A stretch of DNA of 64,000 bases from contig JAHEZJ010000019.1 in NCBI GenBank assembly GCA_023251135.1, forward strand, positions 51,306-115,305, given 5' to 3'. Shown here in pieces: positions 40,183 to 48,900 of the stretch. A program made the position numbers and the translations under genes. Each line of letters begins with the position of its first letter. The stretch's first letter is position 1. The notes beneath the pieces were generated by a model. It did not search any database. It worked only from the letters and a program-made list of their open reading frames with translations, and was not told the DNA's origin. Origin of the DNA: Flavobacterium sp. GTDB lineage: Bacteria; Bacteroidota; Bacteroidia; Flavobacteriales; Flavobacteriaceae.

Positions 40183-41040
40183 ATGAAACTTTATCCTATA
40201 GAATCCGGAAATTTTAAATTAGACGGAGGTGCCATGTTTGGTGTTGTCCCGAAAACCATCTGGAACAAAACCAACCCGGCCGATGCCAATAATTTAATTG
40301 ATATTGCGGCACGCTGCCTGCTTATTGAAGATGGAAACCGTCTGATTTTGATTGATACCGGAATGGGAGACAAACAGTCGGAGAAGTTTTTTGGCTATTA
40401 TTCACTTTGGGGATCGCATTCAATCGATAAATCTTTGGCGAAATATGGTTTTTACAGAGATGATATTACCGATGTTTTTATGACACATTTGCATTTTGAC
40501 CATTGTGGTGGGAGTGTGCAATGGAATTCAGATAAAACAGGGTATGAACCGGCTTTTAAAAATGCCAGATATTGGAGCAACGAGAATCATTGGGAGTGGG
40601 CCACAAAACCCAATGCGCGTGAAAAAGCTTCTTTTCTTTCAGAGAATATTTTGCCCATGCAGGAAAGCGGACAGCTGAATTTTATAAAACGCCCTGAAAG
40701 CGATTTTGGCTTTTCTGAAGAATTGAACTTTGGAATTTATTATGTAGACGGTCATACCGAAAAACAAATGATTCCACATATTAAGTATCAGGATAAAACG
40801 ATCGTTTTTTGTGCTGATTTATTAGCTACGGCAGGGCATATCCCGTTGCCATACGTAATGGGTTACGATACGCGACCTTTGCTAACGATGCCCGAAAAAT
40901 CAAAATTTTTGAATGCTGCTGCAGACAACAATCACTATTTGTTTTTAGAACATGACGCACACAATCAGATTATAACGGTGGAACATACTGAAAAAGGAGT
41001 TCGATTGAAGGAGGTTTTTACCTGCGAAGAAATTCTTTAG
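40183..41040 (+). CDS. MBL-fold metallo-hydrolase
   Basis: A 285-residue metallo-beta-lactamase-fold enzyme with the zinc motif His102-x-His104-x-Asp106-His107 (MTHLHFDHCGG), a further ligand in YVDGHTEKQMIPH and an Asp in FCADLLATAGHIP. No signal peptide, so cytosolic. The layout resembles the lactonase/PNP-like branch that includes quorum-quenching AHL lactonases, but the substrate cannot be assigned. It is monocistronic, between the divergent suf operon and the LRR locus, with a shared terminator downstream. Confidence 0.88.
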   Translation: MKLYPIESGNFKLDGGAMFGVVPKTIWNKTNPADANNLIDIAARCLLIEDGNRLILIDTGMGDKQSEKFFGYYSLWGSHSIDKSLAKYGFYRDDITDVFMTHLHFDHCGGSVQWNSDKTGYEPAFKNARYWSNENHWEWATKPNAREKASFLSENILPMQESGQLNFIKRPESDFGFSEELNFGIYYVDGHTEKQMIPHIKYQDKTIVFCADLLATAGHIPLPYVMGYDTRPLLTMPEKSKFLNAAADNNHYLFLEHDAHNQIITVEHTEKGVRLKEVFTCEEIL

Positions 41041-41056
41041 AAGAGACTTAAATATA

Positions 41057-41094
41057 AAAAATCCTGTTTTCAGTATATCGAAAACAGGATTTTT
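41057..41094. terminator. Bidirectional terminator, LRR unit 1
   Basis: AAAAATCCTGTTTTC (41057-41071) pairs perfectly with GAAAACAGGATTTTT (41080-41094). The same hairpin recurs at 45172-45209 and, with paired substitutions, at 51764-51801. Confidence 0.85.
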
Positions 41095-41123
41095 TGGTTT
41101 AACTAATTGTAATTATTAAGATT

Positions 41124-41813
41124 TTAATTGGTTTTGAATTTCCAAATCTGACCGATTGTTTCTCCACCTTTATTGTCTTTTACGACCACTTTCCAGAAAT
41201 ATTCTTTTGAAGTGCTAAGTGTTACATCAAATGAAGTTGAACTTGTATTTTCGGCAACTTTTGCTGTTGGTGGGTTCGTCGTTCCAAAATACACATCGTA
41301 AGTAAGAACATCAGTTGCATCAACATCAGTTGCATTCCATTTTAAAATAGCCGTTGTTGTATTCAAAACAGAGTTTATAGTAGGCTGTATTAATTCCGGA
41401 GAAAAAGGCAAATGATTGACCACTGCATCACCACTGGTGTAAAGTTTAAAAGTAGCCGAATAAGTGCTTGCCAATCCTTTACTGTCGGTCGCTTTAACTC
41501 TCCAATAATAGGCAGTGTTTTTCTCCAATGCGATTGAAGTAGTATTAGTAGTTACTTCTGATGATTTTGCAATTTGTGCAAACGTATTTTCTTTTGCTAC
41601 CTGAATCTGATAGGTTATGGCGTCTTGATTAGAATCGGTAGAAAGATCCCATTGAAAAGAAACGGTATTGTCTACACATAATTTGTTATCCACAGGAAGT
41701 TTTAATGCAGGTACAGTTGGTGCCTCATTGGCAGGTTCTGTAGGTCCTGAATCATCGCTGCCGCAAGCGGCAAATAAAAGACCAATGATGGTGAGGGATA
41801 TAAACTTCTTCAT
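41124..41813 (-). CDS. Fibronectin type III-like surface lipoprotein, copy 1
   Basis: A 229-residue lipoprotein: lipobox with Cys17 (LLFAACGSDDSG), then two fibronectin type III-like beta-sandwich domains (about 30-130 and 138-229; signatures VSFQWDLSTDSNQDAITYQI and TAYYWRVKATDSKGLASTYS). The acidic GSDD right after the lipidated Cys resembles the export signal that sends Bacteroidota lipoproteins to the cell surface. It starts 2 bp after the LRR gene stop, so the two are co-expressed. It is nearly identical to the gene at 45239-45928. It may anchor or present the secreted LRR protein; this is inference. Confidence 0.82.
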   Translation of the reverse strand: MKKFISLTIIGLLFAACGSDDSGPTEPANEAPTVPALKLPVDNKLCVDNTVSFQWDLSTDSNQDAITYQIQVAKENTFAQIAKSSEVTTNTTSIALEKNTAYYWRVKATDSKGLASTYSATFKLYTSGDAVVNHLPFSPELIQPTINSVLNTTTAILKWNATDVDATDVLTYDVYFGTTNPPTAKVAENTSSTSFDVTLSTSKEYFWKVVVKDNKGGETIGQIWKFKTN

Positions 41814-41815
41814 CT

Positions 41816-44800
41816 TTATTTTTTTATAATTTTAATGTATTCCGGAGTCTCTAAATAGATTTTAGCAGCATAAATTCCTGACGGTTGATTGTCAAGATTT
41901 AATAGCACTTTTCCGTTTTCGATCGTGTACGTTTGAGTCGAAACCAATTGACCCGAGAAGTTGTACAATTCTATTTTAATGTCATCTTTAGCACCTGGAA
42001 TTTCTATTTCAAAACTTCCCGAAGTAGGGTTTGGATAAGCTGATAAAGTTTGTGATTCGAAATCTGAAACCGATACTTTTTTGGCAAAAATACCTTCACA
42101 AGCTTTTGCAGTCGCTACTTCTACTAAGCCATTTTTAGTAACATCTACAGTAAAAGCGGCGTCATCGGTTTGAAATTGTTCTGTTCCGTTAACAAAAACG
42201 GTAAACGGAGCCGTTCCTTCCGTAATTTCAACATTAACTGTTTTAGCGGTTACGCTGGATTTTCCTGTAATAGTAGCGCCTTTTGCAATGTTAACCGTAA
42301 AGTTTTGTTCGAAAATAACATCCGGAATAGTAATCTTAACTTTGTAGCTTCCAGGGGTCAGAGCCTTAACATTTAGGCTATTGTTGGCAAAAGTATAAGG
42401 TTTGTCATTTATAGTCGCAGTATAAGCAAATGTTGCTTTCCCAGTAATGCTGATTTCTCCGTTATTCTCACCAAGACAGGATTCGCTTTTCGTTTCAATG
42501 GTAAAATTGTTGGCAGGCAAATTCAATTCCCCGGTACATTCTGTATTATAAGTTGCAAAGGCATCTTTTGTACCTGACCAGTTGGTGTTGGCATAGGTTA
42601 CATCATCAACAAGTATACATTGTAATTTTGGATTTGATTTAAAAGTAATACCATTTTTGTTTAGTGAGGAGTTTTTACCATTTTTAAGATTTAAACTCGT
42701 TAATTGATTGGAGTTTGCGTGTAAAATGGTTAGTAAGGGATTTTTTGATATGTCTAATGTTGTTAATTGATTCCAACTTACGTTTAAACTTTCTAATAGC
42801 GGGTTCTTACTTAAATCTAAAGTGGTTAATTGCGCATTATTAAAATATAAACTTTCCAAATTTGGATTAGAAGTCACATCTAATTTTGAGATTGTAGTAT
42901 AGGTACAGTATAACCCTCTTAAGTTGGGGTGTTTAGACACATCCAGTGCTGTTAGATTGTTACTGCCGCAATCAAGATATCCTAATAGAGTATTTGAAGA
43001 TAGATCCAGTTGGGTTAGTAAATTTTCGTCACATGATAAAATTTGGAGTTCTTTATTTTGCGATAAATCAATTGACGAAATTTGGTTTTTACTAAAGATT
43101 AAGGTCACTAACTTTTTGTTTTGGGTAACATCTAAGCTGGTTAATTTATTTTCACGTAAATCTAATCTCGATAGTGCTTTGTTATTTTGGACATTTATTC
43201 TGCTTAAGGAGTTATAATTACAATTTAATAGTGTTAATTCTGTAAAATCTTCTATTCCTGATAAGTCGCTAATGTTAGAACTGGACAGGTCTAGTGTAGT
43301 AACTTTGCGAATATTCGCAGTTACAACTTTTCCATTTTTACCGTCGTTGTCAATTTTTAAGGCGATTAATTTATCTTCAAAATTAGAGTCCGGAATCAAA
43401 GTGTATTGGGTACAGTTTACATTGTAGTTGGCGATCCCGTCTTTTAGAGTAGTCCAATTAGTATTCGCATAGGTATCGTTATCAACTTGAATGCAATTTA
43501 GATTAGGATTGTTTTTAAAATTAGAGTTTAGATCAAGGTTTTTATTGTTTCCATTCTTTAAATCTAAACTTTCTAACGGATTATTACTGCAATTGAGAAG
43601 GGTTAAGGTTATATTTTGTGAAAGATTCAAAGAAGACAATAAATTCCCGGAACAATTTAAAGTATTCAAAGTTTTAAAACCTTTAATACCGGTTAAGTCT
43701 TTTATAGCACTTGAAGAAACATCTAAAGAAGTTCTGTTTTCAATACTGCTGTTTAAAATTGTTCCGTTTTTACCGTCTTTGTCAATGTTTAATGCAATTA
43801 ATTTGTCTTCAAAAGCAGGATCAGGAATTGCCGTAACTTGAGAACAGTCTATAGTGGAGTAGATTGCGGAAGCATCTTTGAAACTTCCCCAATTCTTATT
43901 AGAGTAAAGTGGATCATCGACTATGATACAGCTAAGTAGTGGGTTTTCCGTAAAATTAATAGTATAAGAAGCAATTTGCATATAACGGTTGTTTCCATTC
44001 TTTAAATTCACAGAAGTTAATAGCTTATTTTCAGAACAGGTTAGATTTTCTAAAGATGAATTTTTAGAAAGATCTAAATTTGTTAATTGGTTTGAAGAAC
44101 ATGATAAAGAGAATAAGCCTTTATTGTTTGAGACATCGATATTGGTTAATTGGTTTGAATCAACACTTAGAAGCCCTAAATTAACATTTTTAGAAACATC
44201 CAGATTTGTTATTTGATTATAAAACAGCGATACATATCGTAAAACAATGTTTTTTGAAGTGTTTAGTGTGGTTAGTTTGTTGTAACCTGCATTTAGATAA
44301 GTTAGTGCTAAATTTTGTGAGATGTCAAGACTAGTTAGCTTATTAGACATACAGCTTAATGACTTTAAAGATTTAAAATCCTGAATTCCGGTTAAGTCGG
44401 TAATATTGCTAAAATAAAGATCTATTTCGGTGATCTTATCAATTTTTGAGGTTAGTATTTTTCCATCAGGAGTTCCGGATTCTATTCCTAATGCGATTAA
44501 TTTTTTTTCAAAATTGATATCCGGAATTAGAGTATATTGAAAAGGCGTTTCAGCAACATCTACAACAGAAACATTATCAATCAAAATTTCAGAATTAAGA
44601 GATCCGTTTGTCCAGATATCTACTTCTATATTTTCACTTACTTTAGGAGTATATTCAAACTCAATTTTTTTCCACTCTGAAGTAGAAAAAGTAACGTCCG
44701 ATTTTTTGATTATTTCCTCCTTAATAGTACCCGGTTTGTGGTATAAGCTCAAATCAACAGAAGTAAAAGTTCCTTTTGCCACCTTGTGATACAAGGTTAC

Positions 44801-45061
44801 CCGATAGGTTTTGTTTGCAGTAACCGGAAAATATTCGCTGTTAATATAATTGAAAGTTCCACTGGAAATCATCATATTAGTACTTGATGTGCCATTTTGT
44901 GCTGTTGTACTTTGAGAAATAAATCCGCTAAAATAACGATACCAGTTGCTCGGCTGTGAGGATGCAGTCCATGTTTCGAAGTCTCCATTTGGGACTAAAT
45001 TCGTTTGTGCATGAATAGAAAAACTTGCTAACAACAGTAAGAAGAGTAGTTTTGTTTTCAT
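41816..45061 (-). CDS. Secreted LRR protein with T9SS type A sorting domain, 1081 aa
   Basis: Signal peptide (MKTKLLFLLLLASFSIHAQ), then a carbohydrate-binding-like jelly roll unique to this paralogue (about 20-170: LVPNGDFETWTASSQPSNWY). Three LRR blocks follow, each opening with an IPDxNFEDKLIALGID cap and closing with LNLKNGNN...NPxLxCIxVDD...NW...KD; they hold about 5, 1 and 8 units of 21 residues (pattern LTxLDVSKNxxLxxLxCxxNQ). A region ESCLGENNGEISITG... and a type A T9SS sorting domain (SAYPNPTSGSFEIEIP to YIKIIKK) complete it. It is secreted by T9SS, probably surface-attached, with likely adhesive or binding function. Confidence 0.88.
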   Translation of the reverse strand: MKTKLLFLLLLASFSIHAQTNLVPNGDFETWTASSQPSNWYRYFSGFISQSTTAQNGTSSTNMMISSGTFNYINSEYFPVTANKTYRVTLYHKVAKGTFTSVDLSLYHKPGTIKEEIIKKSDVTFSTSEWKKIEFEYTPKVSENIEVDIWTNGSLNSEILIDNVSVVDVAETPFQYTLIPDINFEKKLIALGIESGTPDGKILTSKIDKITEIDLYFSNITDLTGIQDFKSLKSLSCMSNKLTSLDISQNLALTYLNAGYNKLTTLNTSKNIVLRYVSLFYNQITNLDVSKNVNLGLLSVDSNQLTNIDVSNNKGLFSLSCSSNQLTNLDLSKNSSLENLTCSENKLLTSVNLKNGNNRYMQIASYTINFTENPLLSCIIVDDPLYSNKNWGSFKDASAIYSTIDCSQVTAIPDPAFEDKLIALNIDKDGKNGTILNSSIENRTSLDVSSSAIKDLTGIKGFKTLNTLNCSGNLLSSLNLSQNITLTLLNCSNNPLESLDLKNGNNKNLDLNSNFKNNPNLNCIQVDNDTYANTNWTTLKDGIANYNVNCTQYTLIPDSNFEDKLIALKIDNDGKNGKVVTANIRKVTTLDLSSSNISDLSGIEDFTELTLLNCNYNSLSRINVQNNKALSRLDLRENKLTSLDVTQNKKLVTLIFSKNQISSIDLSQNKELQILSCDENLLTQLDLSSNTLLGYLDCGSNNLTALDVSKHPNLRGLYCTYTTISKLDVTSNPNLESLYFNNAQLTTLDLSKNPLLESLNVSWNQLTTLDISKNPLLTILHANSNQLTSLNLKNGKNSSLNKNGITFKSNPKLQCILVDDVTYANTNWSGTKDAFATYNTECTGELNLPANNFTIETKSESCLGENNGEISITGKATFAYTATINDKPYTFANNSLNVKALTPGSYKVKITIPDVIFEQNFTVNIAKGATITGKSSVTAKTVNVEITEGTAPFTVFVNGTEQFQTDDAAFTVDVTKNGLVEVATAKACEGIFAKKVSVSDFESQTLSAYPNPTSGSFEIEIPGAKDDIKIELYNFSGQLVSTQTYTIENGKVLLNLDNQPSGIYAAKIYLETPEYIKIIKK

Positions 45062-45086
45062 AGATCAGATTTATGATTAGGTCGGG

Positions 45087-45131
45087 CAAGTGTACAAAAT
45101 GAAACTGGTATTTCCTTACGGTAAGACGTAA
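45087..45131 (-). promoter_or_regulatory. Promoter and operator of LRR gene 1
   Basis: An inverted repeat TTACG-N6-CGTAA (45116-45131) lies 21 bp from a -7-like element (TACACTTG on the minus strand, 45087-45094). That puts the inverted repeat centre near -41, as for an activator touching RNA polymerase. The same layout precedes the two other LRR genes. Confidence 0.6.
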
Positions 45132-45171
45132 TCTGGAGGATTTAAATGGTTAACATAAAAAAGACTTAAAA

Positions 45172-45209
45172 AAAAATCCTGTTTTCAGTATATCGAAAAC
45201 AGGATTTTT
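45172..45209. terminator. Terminator, LRR unit 2
   Basis: AAAAATCCTGTTTTC (45172-45186) pairs with GAAAACAGGATTTTT (45195-45209), identical to that of unit 1. It separates unit 2 from the promoter of unit 1. Confidence 0.85.
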
Positions 45210-45238
45210 TGGTTTAACTAATTGTAATTATTAAGATT

Positions 45239-45928
45239 TTAATTGGTTTTGAATTTCCAAATCTGACCGATTGTTTCTCCTCCTTTATTGTCTTTTACGA
45301 CCACTTTCCAGAAATATTCTTTTGAAGTAGTAAGTGTTACATCAAATGAAGTTGAACTTGTATTTTCGGCAACTTTTGCTGTTGGTGGGTTCGTCGTTCC
45401 AAAATACACATCGTAAGTAAGAACATCATTACTGTCAACATCTGTGGCACTCCATTTTAAAATAGCCGTTGTTGTATTCAAAACAGAGTTTATAACAGGC
45501 TGTATTAATTCCGGAGAAAAAGGCAAATGATTGACCACTGCATCACCACTGGTGTAAAGTTTAAAAGTAGATGAATAAGTGCTTGCCAATCCTTTACTGT
45601 CGGTCGCTTTAACTCTCCAATAATAGGCAGTGTTTTTCTCCAATGCTATTGAAGTAGTATTAGTAGTTACTTCTGATGATTTTGCAATTTGTGCAAACGT
45701 ATTTTCTTTTGCTACCTGAATCTGATAGGTTATGGCATCTTTATTTGAATCGGTAGAAAGATCCCATTGAAAAGAAACGGTATTATCGACACATAATTTG
45801 TTATCCACCGGAAGTTTTAATGCAGGTACCGTTGGTGCCTCATTAGCTGCTTCCGGAGATCCTGAATCATCGCTGCCGCAAGCAGCAAATAAAAGACCAA
45901 TGATGGTGAGGGATATAAACTTCTTCAT
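45239..45928 (-). CDS. Fibronectin type III-like surface lipoprotein, copy 2
   Basis: A 229-residue paralogue of the 41124-41813 product, with only a handful of replacements (for example SGSPEAANE for SGPTEPANE near the N-terminus and VDSNDVLTY for VDATDVLTY). Lipobox Cys17 and the acidic GSDD follow-on are kept, so it too is probably exported to the surface. It starts 2 bp after the 1907-residue LRR gene. The same gene pair twice in tandem argues that the lipoprotein and the LRR protein act together. Confidence 0.82.
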   Translation of the reverse strand: MKKFISLTIIGLLFAACGSDDSGSPEAANEAPTVPALKLPVDNKLCVDNTVSFQWDLSTDSNKDAITYQIQVAKENTFAQIAKSSEVTTNTTSIALEKNTAYYWRVKATDSKGLASTYSSTFKLYTSGDAVVNHLPFSPELIQPVINSVLNTTTAILKWSATDVDSNDVLTYDVYFGTTNPPTAKVAENTSSTSFDVTLTTSKEYFWKVVVKDNKGGETIGQIWKFKTN

Positions 45929-45930
45929 CT

Positions 45931-48900
45931 TTATTTTTTTATAATTTTAATGTATTCCGGAGTCTCTAAATAGATTTTGGCAGCATAAATTCCTGACAGT
46001 TGATTGTCAAGATTTAATAACACTTTTCCATTTTCGATCGTGTACGTTTTAGTCGAAACCAATTGACCCGAGAAGTTGTATAGTTCTATTTTAACTTCTT
46101 TTTTAGTGCTTGGAATCTCTATTTCAAAACTTCCTGAAGTCGGGTTTGGATAAGCCGATAAAGTTTGTGACTCGAAATCTGAAACCGATACTTTTTTAGC
46201 AAAAACACCTTCGCAAGCTTTTGCAGTTGCGACTTCTACTAAGCCATTTTTAGTGACATCTACAGAAAAAGCGGTCTCATCGGTTTGAAATTGTTCTGTT
46301 CCGTTAACAAATACCGTAAATGGAGCTGTTCCTTCCGTAATTTCAACATTAACTGTTTTAGCGGTTACGCTGGATTTCCCTGTGATAGTAGCGCCTTTTG
46401 CAATGGTAACCGTAAAGTTTTGCTCGAAAATTACATCCGGAATCGTAATTTTAATCTTGTAGCTTCCTGGAGCCAGAGCCGTAACTTTTAAGCTGTTGTT
46501 GGCAAAAGTATAAGACTTGTCATTTATAGTCGCAGTATACGCAAATGTTGCTTTCCCTGTGATACTTATTTCGCCATTATTTTCACCAAGACAAGACTCA
46601 CTTTTCGTTTCAATGGTAAAATTGTTGGCAGGCAAACTCAATTCTCCGGTACATTCCGTATTATAAGTTGCAAAGGCATCTTTGCTATACGGCCAATTCG
46701 TCTTTGCATAATTTACATCATCAACCATAATACAATACAGTTTTGGATTTGATGAAAAAGAGACATAATTGTTGTTTAGTAAAGTGTTTTTACCATTTTT
46801 AAGATTCAAACTCGTCAATTGGTTAGAGTTAACCGTTAAAGTGGTTAATAGCGGGTTCTGCGACACATCTATTGCTCCAATTTTGTTTTCGCTTACTTCC
46901 AGCCCGGTTAATAAAGTATTATTTGAAACGTCAAGTGTGGTTAATTGACATTTTTTAACATTCAAATAAGTTAATGCTTTATTTTTAGAAACATCTACCG
47001 CTTTTAATTCCGTTGAAAAAGCACTTAAAGTTGTCAACTCCGCATTTTTAAAGGTATTTACTACTGCTATTTTGTTTCCATAGATAGCGAGTTTTTTTAA
47101 TGCTAAATTGGCAGCCACATCAATGTTTGTAAGCTGATTGGAACCCACTTCTAAATCCTCTAAAGCAAGATTTTGAGACACATCAATAGTTGTAATTTGA
47201 TTGTTATTAAGACGAAGCGTTTTTAAAGCTTTATTGGCTGACAGATCTATTGCTGTTAAATTGTTGAAACCGAAAGTTACAGATTCTATAGCAGTGTTTT
47301 TAGAAAGGTCTAAACTGCTGATTTTATTTTCACGTAAGTCGATATACTTTAATTTAAGATTGTTAGAAAGATCTATTTTAGTAATTGCTCCGTTATAACA
47401 AGTCAGTTTTTCTAATGCTGTAAAATCTTCGATCCCTTTTAAATCTGTAATTTTATAAGTGGAGTCAGTTACATCTAATTCCTGAAGATTTTTAATGCTG
47501 GAAGTTGCAATTTTTCCGTTTTCACCATCTTTATCAATACCTTTTTTGATTAAAACTTTTTCAAAGTTACTATCCGGAATTAACGTATACTGAACATTTT
47601 CAGGACATGTTCCGGTAGAATAACTGGCTTGTGAATCTTTTGCAAGCCATTTCGCCGTAGAGAATGCCGCATCATCAACCTGAATGCAAAGTAAATTTGG
47701 ATTTTCGGTGAAATTTCCAAAAATCATACGTTGCATGTTGGCATTGTTTCCATTCTTTACATTTAAACTATAAAGATTATTGCCTGCACAATCAAACTCT
47801 TTTAAACTTTTATTTTTAGAAACATCCAGATTTGTAATTTTATTAAAACTTGCACTTAGAGTAAGCAGTAGCGTGTTTCTGGAAACATCTAAAGTCTGAA
47901 TGTTGTTAGAGCTACAATTTACGTTAGTTAGTAAAGTGTTATAATAAACTGGTAACTCGCTCAGTTGATTTTTAGAACAATTTAAGGAAGTCAAAGAATT
48001 AAAATCCTTAATTCCGGTTAAGTCTTTAATATTACTGTTCGAGACATTTAAAGAGGTGACATTAATAATACTGGCCGTTAAAACTTTTCCGTTTTTACCG
48101 TCCTGATCAATTTGAAGGGCTATTAATTTATCTTCAAAATTGGAATCAGGAATTGCAGTATATGCTGCTACAACCGGACATGAGTTTGAATAACTGGCAG
48201 TTGCATCTTTAAATTTTGCCCAGTTTGCATTAGAATACGCAACATCATCAACTTCAATGCAGGTTAATTTTGTATTGACAAAACCGGCATAAGCAAAGGT
48301 ATTGGTTGAGAAGTTTTTATTGTTCCCGTTTTTTAAATTCAAATAGGTTAAATTCGAATTATAGGCACAAGATACAGCCGTTAATAAAGTGTTTTTAGAG
48401 ACATCCAAAGTTCTAAGATCGTTAAATTCACAATATAATGACCCCAGTTTTGTGTTTTTAGAAAGATCCAGTATTTTTAGATCGTTGCGTTCTACACCTA
48501 AATATTGAAGGTTAGTATTGTTTGAAACGTCTAAAGTTTTGATACCGGTTTCTGAACCGCTAAGGGTAACCAATGCCGTGTTTTTGGTAACATTTAGTTC
48601 GACTAGAGGATTTTGTCTAATGTCTAAAGATTTTAAAGCTGTATTTTTTGAAAGGTCAACTTTAGAAATTTTATTTTTAGTTACACTTAAAATCTCTAAA
48701 GATAAATTATTTGAAGTATCAAGTGTTGTAATGTTATTGTAAGAACAATCTAAGTAGGTAAGATTTTTAAGTGCTGAGATGTCTAGTTTTGTCAGTTTAC
48801 TAGGTGTAGAATAGTTGGTAGCGGAACAGTCTAATGATTTTAAATTTTTAAAATACTCTAATCCTGTTAAATCCGTTACTAATCCTCCGTTGAAATACAA

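Larger units (their letters stand above)
41044..42540 (-). repeat. Segmental duplication, copy 1
   Basis: This ~1.5-kb stretch (terminator, fibronectin-like lipoprotein gene and the last ~240 codons of the LRR gene) matches 45159-46655 at a constant offset of 4115 bp, so without net insertions or deletions, at high identity. Confidence 0.85.
45159..46655 (-). repeat. Segmental duplication, copy 2
   Basis: Second copy of 41044-42540, at an offset of 4115 bp; it contains the terminator, the fibronectin-like lipoprotein gene and the C-terminal part of the 1907-residue LRR protein. Confidence 0.85.
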
